A stretch of 64,000 nt of DNA, from assembly GCF_029407905.1 (NCBI RefSeq), contig NC_073628.1, positions 49,993,501 to 50,057,500 on the forward strand. Direction: 5' to 3'. The notes under the pieces were generated by a model. That model did no database searches, was not told the DNA's origin, and saw nothing but the letters and a program-made list of their open reading frames with translations. The position numbers and the translations under genes are program-made. Source of the DNA: Bubalus kerabau. Its lineage: Eukaryota; Chordata; Mammalia; Artiodactyla; Bovidae. Shown piece after piece: positions 46,166-56,559 of this stretch (positions are counted from its first letter, which is position 1; the number at the start of each line of letters is the position of its first letter).

Positions 46166-46405
46166 AGTGATTCTCACCTCTGGCTGACTATTGCAATCAT
46201 CTGGAGCATCTTAAAAATCCCTAGGCCTCTACCCATACTACATAATTCAGAATGTGTGGGCATGGGACCCTGGCATCAGTCAGGCTCCTCAGAATTCAGC
46301 GTGTGGCACATAGCCTCACGGTCTGGGAGGGCCTGCATCTCTGCGTTTCTGACCTAGTTCCCAGCTGGTGCTGATGCTGCTCTGCCATGCCACACTTTGC
46401 TACTC
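46166..46405 (+). mobile_element. MER5-type hAT DNA transposon
   Basis: CAGTGATTCTCACC..AATCATCTGGAGCATCTTAAAAATCCCTAGGCC..TCTGACCTAGTTCCCAGCTGGTGCTGATGCTGCTC matches the MER5A order. Ancient mammalian fossil. Confidence 0.8.
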
Positions 46406-46666
46406 ACTCTCCTCTCAATAAAATTTAGCAATGCTTGGATGAAGGATTTCTCATGAATAAATCTTTGAACAAGTTGTTAATATTGAAAGTGAAAGCATCA
46501 GTTTCTCTGTCAGATAATAGGGTAAGAAATAGAAATTTTACAATTTTTGTTGCCCAAATATTTAGACTCTAGTGTTGGAAATTTCTAGATGGCCAGGAAG
46601 CAAGATTAGACCACTGGACATATATGATACCCCAGGGATGATTCTTGGAGCTAATAATAAGAGTAA
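46406..46666. other. Short unlabelled stretch
   Basis: AT-rich intronic DNA, nothing recognised. Confidence 0.5.
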
Positions 46667-46681
46667 CATTTTTGAGCTTTT

Positions 46682-47014
46682 TTTTTCTTTTTTTTTCCAT
46701 TTTTTTTATTTTATTTTTTAACTTTGCAATATTGTATTGGTTTTGCCATATATCAACATGAATCCACCACAGGTATACACGTGTTCCCCATCCTGAACCC
46801 TCCTCCCTCCTCCCTCCCTGTACCGTTCTTCTGAGTCATCCCAGTGCACCAGCCCCAAACATCCAGTATCGTGCATCGAACCTGGACCAGTGACTCATTT
46901 CATATACGATATTATACATGTTTCAATGCCATTCTCCCAAATCATCCCACCCTCTCCCTCTCCCACAGAGTCCACAAGACTGTTCTATACATCAGTGTCT
47001 CTTTTGCTGTCTCG
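46682..47014 (-). mobile_element. Bovine-type L1, 5'-truncated, with target duplication
   Basis: Poly-T start and reversed L1 3' UTR through GTCTCTTTTGCTGTCTCG. A perfect 15-bp duplication CATTTTTGAGCTTTT lies at 46667-46681 and 47015-47029. Confidence 0.96.
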
Positions 47015-47042
47015 CATTTTTGAGCTTTTAATGTGTCAGGAT

Positions 47043-47732
47043 TAACTTAAAACTCAACATTCAAAAATCTAAGATCATGGCATCCAGTCCCATCACTTCT
47101 TGGCAAACAGACAGGGAAAAAATGAAAACAGTGACAGACTTTATTTTTTGAGCTTCAAAGTCACTGAGGATGGTGACTGAAGTCTTAAAATTCAAAGACA
47201 CATGCTCCTTGGAAGAAAAGCTATGACAAACCTAGACAGCATATTTAAAAACAGAGACATCACTTTGCCAACAAAGGTCCATCTAGTCAAAGCAAGGATT
47301 TTTCCAGTAGTCATGTACAGAGGTGAGAGTTGGGCCATAAAGAAGGCTGAGTGGCAAAGACTTGATGCTTTCGAACTGTGGTGCTGGAGAAGACTCTTGA
47401 GAGTCCTCTGGACAACAGCGAGATCAAAGCAGTCAATCCTAAAATAAATCAACCCTAAATATTCATTGGAAGGACTGATGCTGAAACTGAAGCTCCAATA
47501 CTTTGCCTACCTGATGTGAAGAACTGACTTATTGGAAAAGACCCTGATGCTGGGAAAGATTGAAGGCGAGAGGAGAAGAGGACAGAGGGTGAGATGGTTG
47601 GATGGCATCACTGACTCAGTGGACATGAGTTTGAGCGAACTCTGGGAGATGGTGAAGGACAGGGAGGCCTGGAATGCTGTAGTCCATGGGTTCACAAAGA
47701 GTCAGACACAACTGAGTGACTGAATGACAACA
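47043..47732 (+). mobile_element. BovB LINE, older 0.7-kb 3' fragment
   Basis: AACTTAAAACTCAACATTC to GACTGAATGACAAC covers the BovB C-terminal region. Frames 47202-47447 (LLGRKAMTNLDSIF, WCWRRLLRV) and 47532-47723 are broken by stops. Confidence 0.93.
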
Positions 47733-47773
47733 GATGTGCCTGGAACTGAGTGAAGCATTTTAAACTAACTATT

Positions 47774-47899
47774 AGGGCATGGCAACCCACTCTAGTACTG
47801 TTGCCTGGAGAATTCCATGGATAGAGGAGCCTGGTGGGCTACAGTCCATGGGGTCACAAAGAGTCAGACACGACTGAGAGACTAAGCACAGCACAGCAT
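47774..47899 (+). mobile_element. Bov-tA SINE, 5'-truncated
   Basis: Starts at GGGCATGGCAACCCACTC, so only the Bov-A part and the tail GACTAAGCACAGCACAGC remain. Confidence 0.88.
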
Positions 47900-48523
47900 T
47901 TAATTTAATAAGCCTCATTTTACTTAAAGAAGCTAAATAATTTGTTAAAAACAGAAAGCTGCCTTGGGCTGGTATTGAGTTGTGAAGCAAGGCAGTCTGA
48001 TGCCAGAACTTAGGACTGGTTACTTGATGGTACATGATGCGCCTCAGGCTAGATAATCTTTACAACCCATCCATATAATGTAATTTAAATTTCCAGCCAC
48101 TTCCTTATTTTGATCATCCAATATTCAGAATTCTGCAAAAAAAAAAAAAATCTTGGCAGAAAGAGAAAGGGGTGGTGGGTGCCATATTGCACATCTGAGC
48201 ACACACACCAGTGGCGTGTTAATGGCACCTAAAGTGGCATCATTGCATGCCACATCTCTAGTGTTGGTTCACCATCTGCAGCTCAATTTCTCTGAAGAAA
48301 TCCAATACGGCGTTCAAGGTTTAGCTAAATCACCTAGAGACTTCCTCAGGTATATAAATACTTCTTCATCTAGGCTGAATCATGAGGCTGAGCCGAAGGG
48401 CTGTGTGAGCCCGGGAGGGAAAGAGCCATGAGGACTGGTAATGAGGTGAGGAACTGAGGGAAGGACAGATGGGCCTGGTAAGTATCCAGGTATTCTGACA
48501 AAATGGGACTCATACACAGCATC
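47900..48523. other. Unlabelled intronic DNA
   Basis: A 14-A run at 48138-48151 is the only obvious feature. The frame 48153-48431 (92 codons) has no motif. Confidence 0.45.
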
Positions 48524-48646
48524 TCTCAGTTCAGTTTAGTCATTCAGTCGTGTCTGACTCTTTGCGACCCCATGAACCACAGCACTCCAGGCTTCCCTGT
48601 CCATCACCAACTCCCGGAGTTCACCCAAACTCATGTCCATTGAGTC
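48524..48646 (-). mobile_element. BovB LINE, extreme 3' end
   Basis: TCAGTTCAGTTTAGTCATTC..GGCTTCCCTGTCCATCACCAACTCCCGGAG, 123 bp only. Confidence 0.9.
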
Positions 48647-48649
48647 CTA

Positions 48650-48705
48650 AGTATATGTGTGTGTACACGTGTATGTATGTGTGCATATGTGGGTATATGT
48701 GTCAG
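48650..48705. repeat. (TG)n-rich imperfect microsatellite
   Basis: TGTGTGTACACGTGTATGTATGTGTGCATATGTG, interrupted. Confidence 0.85.
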
Positions 48706-48825
48706 GACCACCTGGTATAAGAATTACTCAGAGGAGGCAGCCTTTGGAAATATTCTTAACCATACAGCCTCAACTTTACTCCTCCCTTGTTAGCTACTAT
48801 CTTATCTTTCACCCTGATGACAAGT

Positions 48826-48950
48826 TGCTGCTGGTGCTGCTGCTAAGTCGCTTCAGTCGTGTCCGACTTGCGACCCCATAGGCGGCAGCCCACCAGGCTC
48901 CACCGTCCCTGGGATTCTCCAGGCAAGAACACTGGAGTGGGTTGCCATTT
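48826..48950 (-). mobile_element. Bov-A2 SINE, one monomer
   Basis: GCTGCTGGTGCTGCTGCTAAGTCGC then GGCGGCAGCCCACCAGGC..AACACTGGAGTGGGTTGCC in reverse. Confidence 0.9.
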
Positions 48951-49208
48951 GCCTTGACCCAAATCCCCTAATCGATTTTGTCTGTAATGAGCGATACAGA
49001 GAGGGAACAGGGTTTGCTTGAATCTCAGAACTCTCCCTCCAGGCTGCAGACAAGTCCATCTGTCATCTAAGGCTGATGGAGGCGCAACGTATGTACGAGC
49101 ATCAACACTTACCTTCATAAGCTGGCTTTCCCCCTTTGCTACCTGTGGCAGCTATGGAATCCAAAGGGGGGAGTGTTTCTGGCAAAAGAGCACTGCCCGC
49201 GACTTCAC

Positions 49209-49433
49209 TGCTACCCACTCCAGTGTTCTTGGGCTTCCCTTATGGCTCAGCTGGTAAAGAAGCCACCTGCACTGTGGGAGACCTGGGTTCGATCCCTGGG
49301 TTGGGAAGATCCCCTGGAGACGGGAAAGGCTACCCACTCCAGTATTCTGCCCTGGAGAATTCTATGGACTGTATAGTCCATGGACTCACGAAGAGTTGGA
49401 CACAGCTGAGTGATTTTCACTTTAATTTTAACT
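49209..49433 (+). mobile_element. Bov-tA SINE behind a Bov-A stub
   Basis: GCTACCCACTCCAGTGTTCTTG (49209-49228) is a piece of a Bov-A body. A complete Bov-tA (49229-49433) follows at once, so the second SINE probably inserted into or recombined with the first. Confidence 0.88.
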
Positions 49434-50129
49434 TTTCAAGGCAGAATTGGGAAATGCTATCCATTGGCTTGCAAAGAAAAACAAGTGAAACTTACCTGTG
49501 ATGGAAAACCAACAGCTGTGAACCATGTTGGACACACAGCGTCTTCATACTTATGTTTAAGATGCACTCTCACGTATGCGGCTTAAAACTTGTATTAGCA
49601 TTTTGGAAATCACTATTTATAAAGAAACATCCAAGTTGCAGGCTTAAAGCTCCACCAGTGATTTTCCCTATCAGATTTTCTGAAGGAAATTTAATGGCAG
49701 CACTGTGCACCTAATTGAGTAACTCCAAATCTTATATCAGATAAAACAGCTCCTACTTAAGAAAAAACCCTGATGGGGCCAGTTCCCAGAATCCTTTTGT
49801 TAACCTCCCTCATAACTGGTGTTGTATATGCTTTTGTCTTTCTGGTTATTCTTTTCTTTTCAAAGAAACATCATATAGTCCAAACACACATTATTTAGTC
49901 TTTTTTTAAGCAAACCTAATGCATGTCTTCACTTAAGCTTTAATTTTTTTTCTACAATACTGAAATTTGCATCTACTGAGTCCCTTTCATTCTCTCCAAA
50001 TTCAGTGAATAGTCTTATGTCTGTATGTAAATACTACAGGGAATAAGGCTTTCTAATGGGCTGAAATGAGATGTAGAAATAGTTTCTGTTACAGAGTCCA
50101 AGTTCTTACTGCTCGATACAGGTTAGACC
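49434..50129. other. Unlabelled AT-rich DNA
   Basis: No recognised repeats or exons in 0.7 kb. Confidence 0.5.
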
Positions 50130-50572
50130 AATAAATCAAAAGATGAGTTGTTGCAACAAGGAATGGTGACTTTATTTGGATAGCCAGCAGACTCAGAAGA
50201 TGGTGGACTAATGTCCTCCTAAGTACTATTTTACCTGAGTTAGAAATTGTGTTTATTTTAAAAGAGGAAGTGTTGTGGCTGGTTGGTGTGAACTACTTGG
50301 TGCTGGAACTCTTTGTTCTTGTACCTGTCCACAAAAGTCTAGTCACAATGTTCTTATAAAGCTCCAACAAAACAATTGTTACTTTCTTTTATACAGTGTA
50401 TTAATCTCTAGATGAATGTAAAAGTGTTATATCTTTAAGGGTCAAAGCCTTGAGAATGGACTATCAGGTTTATTTCAGGTTGTAGGCAACATTCTTTTAC
50501 AAAGGTGCAGAGCCCTGGAGCCAAAGGCATAGATCCAATATGGAGTCAGGTTTGTTCTCTGTTTCTAGAAGT
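50130..50572 (-). mobile_element. Solo ERV LTR
   Basis: Read on the - strand it has a TATAAAAG box (50391-50398) and an AATAAAG poly-A signal (50170-50176) followed by a CACCATTCC stretch, a U3-R-U5 layout. Homologues lie at 40.2 kb and, split, at 20.8-21.7 kb, all on the - strand. No gag, pol or env trace adjoins it. Confidence 0.75.
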
Positions 50573-50889
50573 TAGAATTTTGTAGAAGAGACAGCAAACA
50601 TGAAAATAACTAGTTTTTTTTTTCCCTACTTAAAAACATGCATTCATAGATAACTGATGTTTTTACTTTGCTCCTTTTGAGAAATATACATGTGGGTATT
50701 AAGTGTTAATTTCTTGAATAAATAAAAACCGGAACACAACCCCTCTTGCTTTACCTGGGTGACATTCCCATGTCCTACACAGCTGGACTCAGTTTAACTG
50801 AGGAGAAAGTGGGGTCCAGTGAGGGAGCCAGAAAGGAAGAATGATTGCTTTTAATGTTTCTGTATGACTGTAGACTCTTCACATTGAAA
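50573..50889. other. Unlabelled intronic DNA
   Basis: AT-rich, no feature recognised. Confidence 0.5.
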
Positions 50890-51045
50890 AGAGACTTTAG
50901 GACATTGCTAGATGAGGAAACAGTTCTAGAGAAGAAAAAATAAAAGATGTGACCTCTCTAATCTCATAACCGGTCACTGGCAGAGCTGAAACTGGGTTGC
51001 AGGTCTCCTGGTTCCTGGGTGGGTGGCTTTGCCACAGCTCTGCGT
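50890..51045 (-). repeat. MIR SINE
   Basis: AGATGAGGAAACAGTTCTAGAGAAG..TCACTGGCAGAGCTGAAACTGGG is reverse MIR. Confidence 0.75.
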
Positions 51046-51061
51046 TCTTATCTGCTAAGAA

Positions 51062-51280
51062 GACAGTGGAAAAGCTTCAGAGTCAGAGTCCCTGGGTGCA
51101 TGTCATGGCTCCGTCTTGGCTGACCTTGGGCAAGTTATTTCTCATTTCTTCCTCAGTTTCCAGAGTCAAAATAGCTCCTGTTTCTTGGAACTCTTGTTCA
51201 TTTAAATGAGATTGTGTATGCAAGCTGTTTGGCGCTAGTGTTTGGCACACAGTACTCAATAAATGTTGGATACTACTGCA
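51062..51280 (+). repeat. MIR SINE
   Basis: GACAGTGGAAAAGCTTCAGAGTCAGAGTCCCTGGG..TGACCTTGGGCAAGTTATTTCTC..GGCACACAGTACTCAATAAATG is forward MIR plus its L2-like end. Confidence 0.85.
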
Positions 51281-51547
51281 TTATTATTTACCTACCTTTC
51301 TCCGTGAATTCATTAGAAACCAGGACATGGGAGGACTATGGAATGAGCACAGAGTTGCTGTGTCTAACATTAAAAATCTTTAACCAACTTCTGAAAATAA
51401 ATAAATTAAAGTCTATCAGGAATGGTTTTAATGACCTCCAACTATCAGCATGGAAGAGAGTGTCCAAAAATTGGGAAAACATTAAAATTATTCAAAGAAT
51501 GGAAGAAGGCATTCAGATAACCTTACTTCTATGCTTAGGAGCTATAT
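51281..51547. other. Unlabelled intronic DNA
   Basis: The 111-codon frame 51214-51549 (+) overlaps the MIR end and has no motif. Confidence 0.45.
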
Positions 51548-51671
51548 GACCACTCCATATAAGGCGATACTGAGAGTCCCGGGGGACTGACCACTCCATA
51601 TAAGGCGATACTGAGAGTCCTGGGGGACTGACCACTCCATATAAGGTAATACTGACAGTCCTGGAGGACTC
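51548..51671. repeat. Three-unit 41-bp tandem repeat, one CArG box per unit
   Basis: Units start at 51548, 51589 and 51630 with GACCACTCCATATAAGG. Each holds CCATATAAGG, a perfect CC(A/T)6GG box, at 51555-51564, 51596-51605 and 51637-51646. Units 1 and 2 differ at one base; unit 3 carries a few more changes. CArG boxes are bound by SRF; occupancy here is untested. Confidence 0.92.
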
Positions 51672-51793
51672 TATCCATGTTAGCCTCATAGACAGAGGAT
51701 AAATAAGATCTGTTAACTACCTTTTGCTTATATCCTGTTTGGGAAGATTGATTCCTTAACAAAAAATTAGAGCCAAATATTGGTTTCTATACT

Positions 51794-52035
51794 GTATGTG
51801 TGTGTGTGCGTGTGTGTGTGTGTGCGCGCACGTGCATTAGTCACTCAGTCATGTCCAACTCTTTGCAACTCCATGGACTGTAGCTCACCAGGCTCCTCTG
51901 TCCATGAAATTCTGCAGGCAAGAATACTGGAGTGGGTTGCCATTCCCTTCTCCAGGGCTTCTTCCTGACCCAGGGATTGAACCTGGGTCTCCTGCATTGC
52001 AGGCAGATTCACCATCTCAGCCACCTGGGAAGGCC
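51794..52035 (-). mobile_element. Bov-tA SINE with (TG)n tail
   Basis: Reverse Bov-tA (51835-52035) with a (TG)n/(CG) stretch at 51797-51834 as its 3' tail. TTCTATACT at 51785-51793 and 52036-52044 encloses both, showing that the microsatellite arose inside the SINE insertion. Confidence 0.92.
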
Positions 52036-52052
52036 TTCTATACTAGTAGTAT

Positions 52053-52730
52053 TTCTTTTAATTAATTTATTTTTCAATTGAAGGATAATTGCTTTACAGA
52101 ATTTTGTTTTCTGTCAAACCTCAACGTGAGTCAGCCATAAGTATACGTATATCCCCTCCCTTTTGAACCTCCCTCCCATCTCCCTCCCCACCTCACCCCT
52201 CTAGGTTGATACAGAGCCCCTGTTTGAGTTTCCTGAGCCATACAGCAAATTCCTGTTGGCTATCTATTTTACATATGGTAATGTAAGTTTCCATGTTACT
52301 CTTCCCATACATCTCACCCTCTCCTCCCCTCTCCCCATGTCCATAATTCTATTCCCAATGTCTGTTTCTCCATTGCTGCCCTATAAGTAAATTCTTCAGG
52401 ACCATTTTTCTAGATTCTGTATATATGCATTAGTGTACAACATTTATCTTTCTCTTTCGGACTTACTTCACTCTTTATAATAGACTCTAGGTTCATCCAC
52501 CTCATTAGAACTGACTCAAATGTGTTCCTTTTTATGGCTGAGTAATACTCCATTGTGTATATGTACCAAAACTTCTTTATCCGTTCATCTGTCAATGGGC
52601 ATCTAGGTTGCTTCCATGTTCTAGCTATTGAAAATAGTGCTGCAATAAATAGTGGGATACATGTGTCTTTTTCGGTTTTGGTTTCCTCAGGGTATGTGCC
52701 TAGGAGTGGGATTGCTGGGTCATATGGTGG
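52053..52730 (-). mobile_element. L1 LINE 3' end with ORF2 C-terminal remnant
   Basis: Reverse L1 whose - strand frame (52805-52410) reads YDPAIPLLGTYPEETK, AALFSIARTWKQP and WYIYTMEYYSAIKRN, the conserved C-terminus of L1 ORF2p, followed by the 3' UTR. No polymerase domain is present. TATACTAGTAGTAT is duplicated at 52039-52052 and 52731-52744. Confidence 0.96.
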
Positions 52731-52744
52731 TATACTAGTAGTAT

Positions 52745-53648
52745 CTTTATATTCAACAAACATAATGGCACTAATGTAGGTTCCTGAGCTCAGCTGGTGA
52801 CCCACCCAAACAAAGCCTTCCTACCACTGGGGTCCAGAGAGAGGTCCAGACAATAGATGAGTTACATGCAGCATGCTGGAGGAGGGAAGGTCAGAAAATG
52901 ATTTGCAGAGAAGGTGACATTTGAACTTTCTGGAAGGATGATGAGAGGGTTTACCAGATAGTCGGGGTAGGCATGGAGACATGGTAAGAAGAGTAAATGG
53001 AATATGGAAAAAGAGAGTAAACACTAATTGTAGCTCACAGGGCTGTTATTCCAGTTGTGTTTGTAATACCAATCTCAGCTTCCAACAGTTCTGGAAAATT
53101 ATGCTGAGCAAAGACCTACACAGCTTCAAGTAGCACTTAAAGAAAATGTCAATGTCATGGCACTAGATTACACAGCTGCGACCCAGGACACCCACAGGGC
53201 GGAAAAGCAGGGAAAAGATGTCATCCTTTTGAGTATCACTTCTCTGACCATAACTACTTAGAACATTTTGAGTTCTTTTCTGAGCAGGCAGCCCCATTTT
53301 CATGCTCAGCCTATTTCTCAGAAAGGTTTTTAGATTCCCCCATTTCCACAACAACAACAAAAAAAATCAAAAGCAGTTCTTTTTAAAGTAATTACATGGT
53401 TCCAACCATATGCTCTCCCCTTCTCTTTACTGAGTATCATTCACTTAGGACTGGCGTAATCCCCTCCTAAATTGGAGGTTTGCATATGTAATTATATCAA
53501 ATGATGTGTTTGTTTATATCTCCAAACCACTTTCAAAAGCTTGCCTATGATTTATCTTTGAAATTCAATTTCCTCATGTCAGTCCCCAATTTACTGCGCC
53601 CACCGGGTCTACAGTTACATGTGTGATGTGCATGCCTCTCTCTTGCAG
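52745..53648. other. Unlabelled intronic DNA
   Basis: 52910-52940 (AAGGTGACATTTGAACTTTC) resembles the old repeat also seen near 62.2 kb. Nothing else recognised. Confidence 0.45.
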
Positions 53649-53771
53649 AGATTGCACAAGGAGGATGCCTTCCACAGTGACGAATCAGAGCAGTTGAAGA
53701 GGGAATTGCTCTGTTTCAGGCTCTGCCCTGTTCTAAGGCCCAACTGCATTCAGCTACAACAAAGCTGTTAG
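53649..53771 (+). other. Possible cryptic or alternative terminal exon
   Basis: GCCTCTCTCTTGCAG (ending 53648) is a strong acceptor. From 53649 a frame of 40 codons (starts RLHKEDAFHSDESEQLKREL) runs to TAG at 53769-53771. In the phase-1 frame expected from a FAT splice the exon would instead stop at codon 11 (TGA). Protein not recognised; a 40-codon open run is not rare by chance. Confidence 0.25.
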
Positions 53772-54482
53772 AAGGGAAGACGCAGCTTTGGCAGCTTTGT
53801 CTAATACCTCTGGTCTGTGAGAGACGGTCCACCTCCTTCCCGTGTGACTGCAGAGCGCATAGTGCTGCTGAAGCCGCAAAGCTCATCCTCAGTGTGTGCC
53901 TTTAGAGGGAAGAATGCTTTTTCCCCTCCTTGGTTTAGTTGACCCTTTCTTGACAACAAGGTTTATTTTCAGTGCAAATAACCACCGATTGTGACTTTAA
54001 CCCCAAATGTTCTTTTCATTATATTTATGTTCCAGATTCCCCATGGACAAACCTGATGGATCTGTTCATTCCAATCCTTCTTCCTACCAGATTTGTAGAC
54101 TAACTCACTCTTTCATTCACTCAATCTTAAAAAATATAGTGAAATACAGTGAAAAATATGGGTGAGATATAGTCATTCAATCATTTAAGTATTTTTAAAG
54201 ATCTGTCTCCTCCAAAACTGAAAGACTTGTTAAAATCTAAAAGGCAGAGTTTATGATCTCCTGCTGATTTTTAAACAGCTTTCCTGATACATAATTTATA
54301 TAGAATAACAATCACCTATTTAAAAGATACAATTCACTGGCTTTCAGAATACTTAGGGAACTGTGCAGCCATAACGGTAATCTGTAATTTTAGAGCATTT
54401 TCATCAGCCCCAAAAGAAACTTTGCACCCATTAGAAATCACTCTGTGTTCCTTGCCCTACTTCGTCCCATTTCCTACTAATT
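53772..54482. other. Unlabelled intronic DNA
   Basis: 54180-54480 (TTTAAACAGCTTTCCTGATAC..TTAAAAGATACAATTCACTGGC) reads like an old L1/LTR fragment common in mammals, not classified. Confidence 0.4.
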
Positions 54483-54490
54483 TTCACTTT

Positions 54491-54764
54491 TTTTAATTGA
54501 TTAATTCATTTTCGGCTCCGCCGGACCTTTTGCTGCCGTTGGGCCTTCCCTGGTGCCAGAGGGGCTGCTCTTTGTTGCGGGGGCGGCCGCTCACCACGCG
54601 GTGTCTCTTGCTGCAGAGCGGGGACTCTCGGCGCGCGGGCTTCAGTACTCGTGGCACAGGGGCTCAGTGGCCCTGTGGAATCTTCCCAGACCAGGGGTCA
54701 AACATGTGGCCTCTGCATTGGCAGGTGGATTCCTTACTACTGGGCCACCACGGAACTCCTGAAA
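54491..54764 (-). mobile_element. CHR-2-type SINE
   Basis: Reverse CHR-2: TTCGGCTCCGCCGGACC, GGCGCGCGGGCTTCAGTACTCGTGGCAC, GGTGGATTCCTTACTACTGGGCCACC. TTCACTTT at 54483-54490 and 54765-54772. Its high CpG content comes from the SINE, not a CpG island. Confidence 0.92.
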
Positions 54765-54800
54765 TTCACTTTGACTTAGAGTTTTCTCTTATGTTTTACT

Positions 54801-55209
54801 TTCAGTTCAGTTCAGTTCAGTCACTCAGTCGTGTCTGACTCTTTGCGACCCCATGAATTGCAGCACACCAGGCCTCCCTGTCCATCACCAACTCCCAGAG
54901 TTCACTCAGACTCACGTCCATCGAGTCAGTGATTCCATCCAGCCATCTCATCCTCTGTCCTCCCCTTCTCCTCCTGCCCCCAATCCCTCCCAGCATCAGA
55001 CTCTTTTCCAATGAGTCAACTTTTCGCATGAGGTGGCCAAAGTACTGGAGTTTCAGCTTTAGCATCATTCCTTGCAAAGAAATCCCAGGGCTGATCTCCT
55101 TCAGAATGGACTCATTGGATCTCCTTGCAGTCCAAGGGAGTCTCAAGAGTCTTTTCCAACACCACAGTTCAAAAGCATCAATTCTTCGGCGCTCAGCTTT
55201 CTTCACAAT
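54801..55209 (-). mobile_element. BovB LINE, young 0.4-kb 3' end
   Basis: Starts with four TTCAGTTCAG units and carries an uninterrupted 130-codon frame (55206-54817) equal to the BovB C-terminus, ending at the natural stop RTRLSD. The open frame reflects recent insertion, not function. Confidence 0.95.
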
Positions 55210-55918
55210 CTGTGAAAATAAAGGTGAAAGAAACCCAGAGAACTGAGCCCCACAGAGGTTTCCTTGCCTTTTCCTTCAGGGATGGAGACTCTTGGTCTTT
55301 CTCATAGCTCCGGGGTCACTGCCACGTGTGTTTTGGTCAGACTCTTCAGGAAGCCCGTCTTCCTCCTTGTGGGCTGATAAGCAAGTGAAAAGCACACCCG
55401 GGGAAGGTAGACAGATGGAAGGGAGCCACCTGCCCCCCACTTGCACACGGGCTCTGTGACAAGTGGCTTTCCTCAAGAATTACCCTCGGGATAGTGGAGA
55501 GGGGAAGCTGACCTCCTCCCAGAGCGCCGTCACCGCAGAGGGGAAGGGCAGCAGGCGAACAGGAACAGAGGTGGTCAGCCCGCTCACCCCTTTATAGCCT
55601 CCATATAACAAGCGTTTCTCATTCCCACTGGTACCTCTCACAGAAGAGGCTCCCTGAAGAGGGGGTGAGGGCTGCAAAAGCCTCCCGACCCCTTTCAAGA
55701 ACACAGTTACTTCTCACTTAGAAAGAGCTTCCGTGATAAATGAGCTTGTGGAACAGCCTGACCTGAAAGTGAAGGCGTCGGATTTGTGTGTTAGGCACTC
55801 ACTGGTGTGACATGCTGACCCTGAGTCAGTATGACTCAGAGCAGGCTCCTCTCTATTCCCCCCTGATCACCTCACCCTCCATTGCATTCACACGTCTCCA
55901 TGTCCCCTTTGCTCACCC
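55210..55918. other. Unlabelled GC-richer DNA
   Basis: Frames of 60-74 codons have no motif; no repeat recognised. Confidence 0.45.
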
Positions 55919-55919
55919 G

Positions 55920-55953
<34 letters not shown>

Positions 55954-55970
55954 TCACACACACACACACA
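55919..55970. repeat. (TC)n(AC)n compound microsatellite
   Basis: About 10 TC units run into about 15 AC units with one interruption. Confidence 0.96.
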
Positions 55971-56261
55971 ATGAGCTCAAGGTCTGACCCAGATGCTAAA
56001 GCTGCTCAGTATATTTCATTCTTGGATGGGCAGAAAAACTCATGTCAGTAAAAGGTCATGCTGAAATTCAACAAAGAATACTGGCATTGCAGAGAGCCTT
56101 CTCATAGAATCAGAGCACCATCTCAAGGCATCATCCCAAGAAATTCAGAGACAGGAAATGAGGGATGGAATGGGGCACAGAACCACGTGTTCTGAGTTTC
56201 CCAGGAGGTTCTGATGGGCAGCTAAGGAAGGGAACTTACTGATTCTCTCCCTGGAAGTTCC
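55971..56261. other. Short unlabelled stretch
   Basis: Nothing recognised between the microsatellite and the CHR SINE. Confidence 0.5.
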
Positions 56262-56482
56262 TTTTTTTTTAAATCTATCTACCTCTCTGCTAGTTGGCTG
56301 TGCCAGGTCTTTATAGCATGTGGGGTCTTCGGTCTCTGCTGCAGCATGCAGGATCTGTGAGCTGCGGCATGCAGAACCCTCAGTTGCAGCATATGGGATC
56401 TAGTTCTGTGATCAGGGATTGAACCCCAGGCCCCCTGCATTTGGAGCACAGAGTTTTAGCCACTGGACCACCAAGGAAGCCC
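56262..56482 (-). mobile_element. CHR-type SINE
   Basis: Reverse CHR: GGCTGTGCCAGGTCTTTATAG, GTTGCAGCATATGGGATCTAG, GATCAGGGATTGAACCCCAGG and CCACTGGACCACCAAGGAAG. Confidence 0.92.
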
Positions 56483-56559
56483 CCTACCTTGAAACTCTTG
56501 ATAGCAGTCTTTCCCCATCATCTCTGACAATAACTCATTTTTTTTTAAACGTGAATCAA

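Noticed and set aside
51548..51671. CRISPR-like array
   Set aside because: Units are contiguous without spacers and the context is a mammalian intron.
54491..54764. Apparent CpG island with NotI-like GCGGCCGC
   Set aside because: The CpGs belong to a CHR-2 SINE, whose consensus is CpG-rich.
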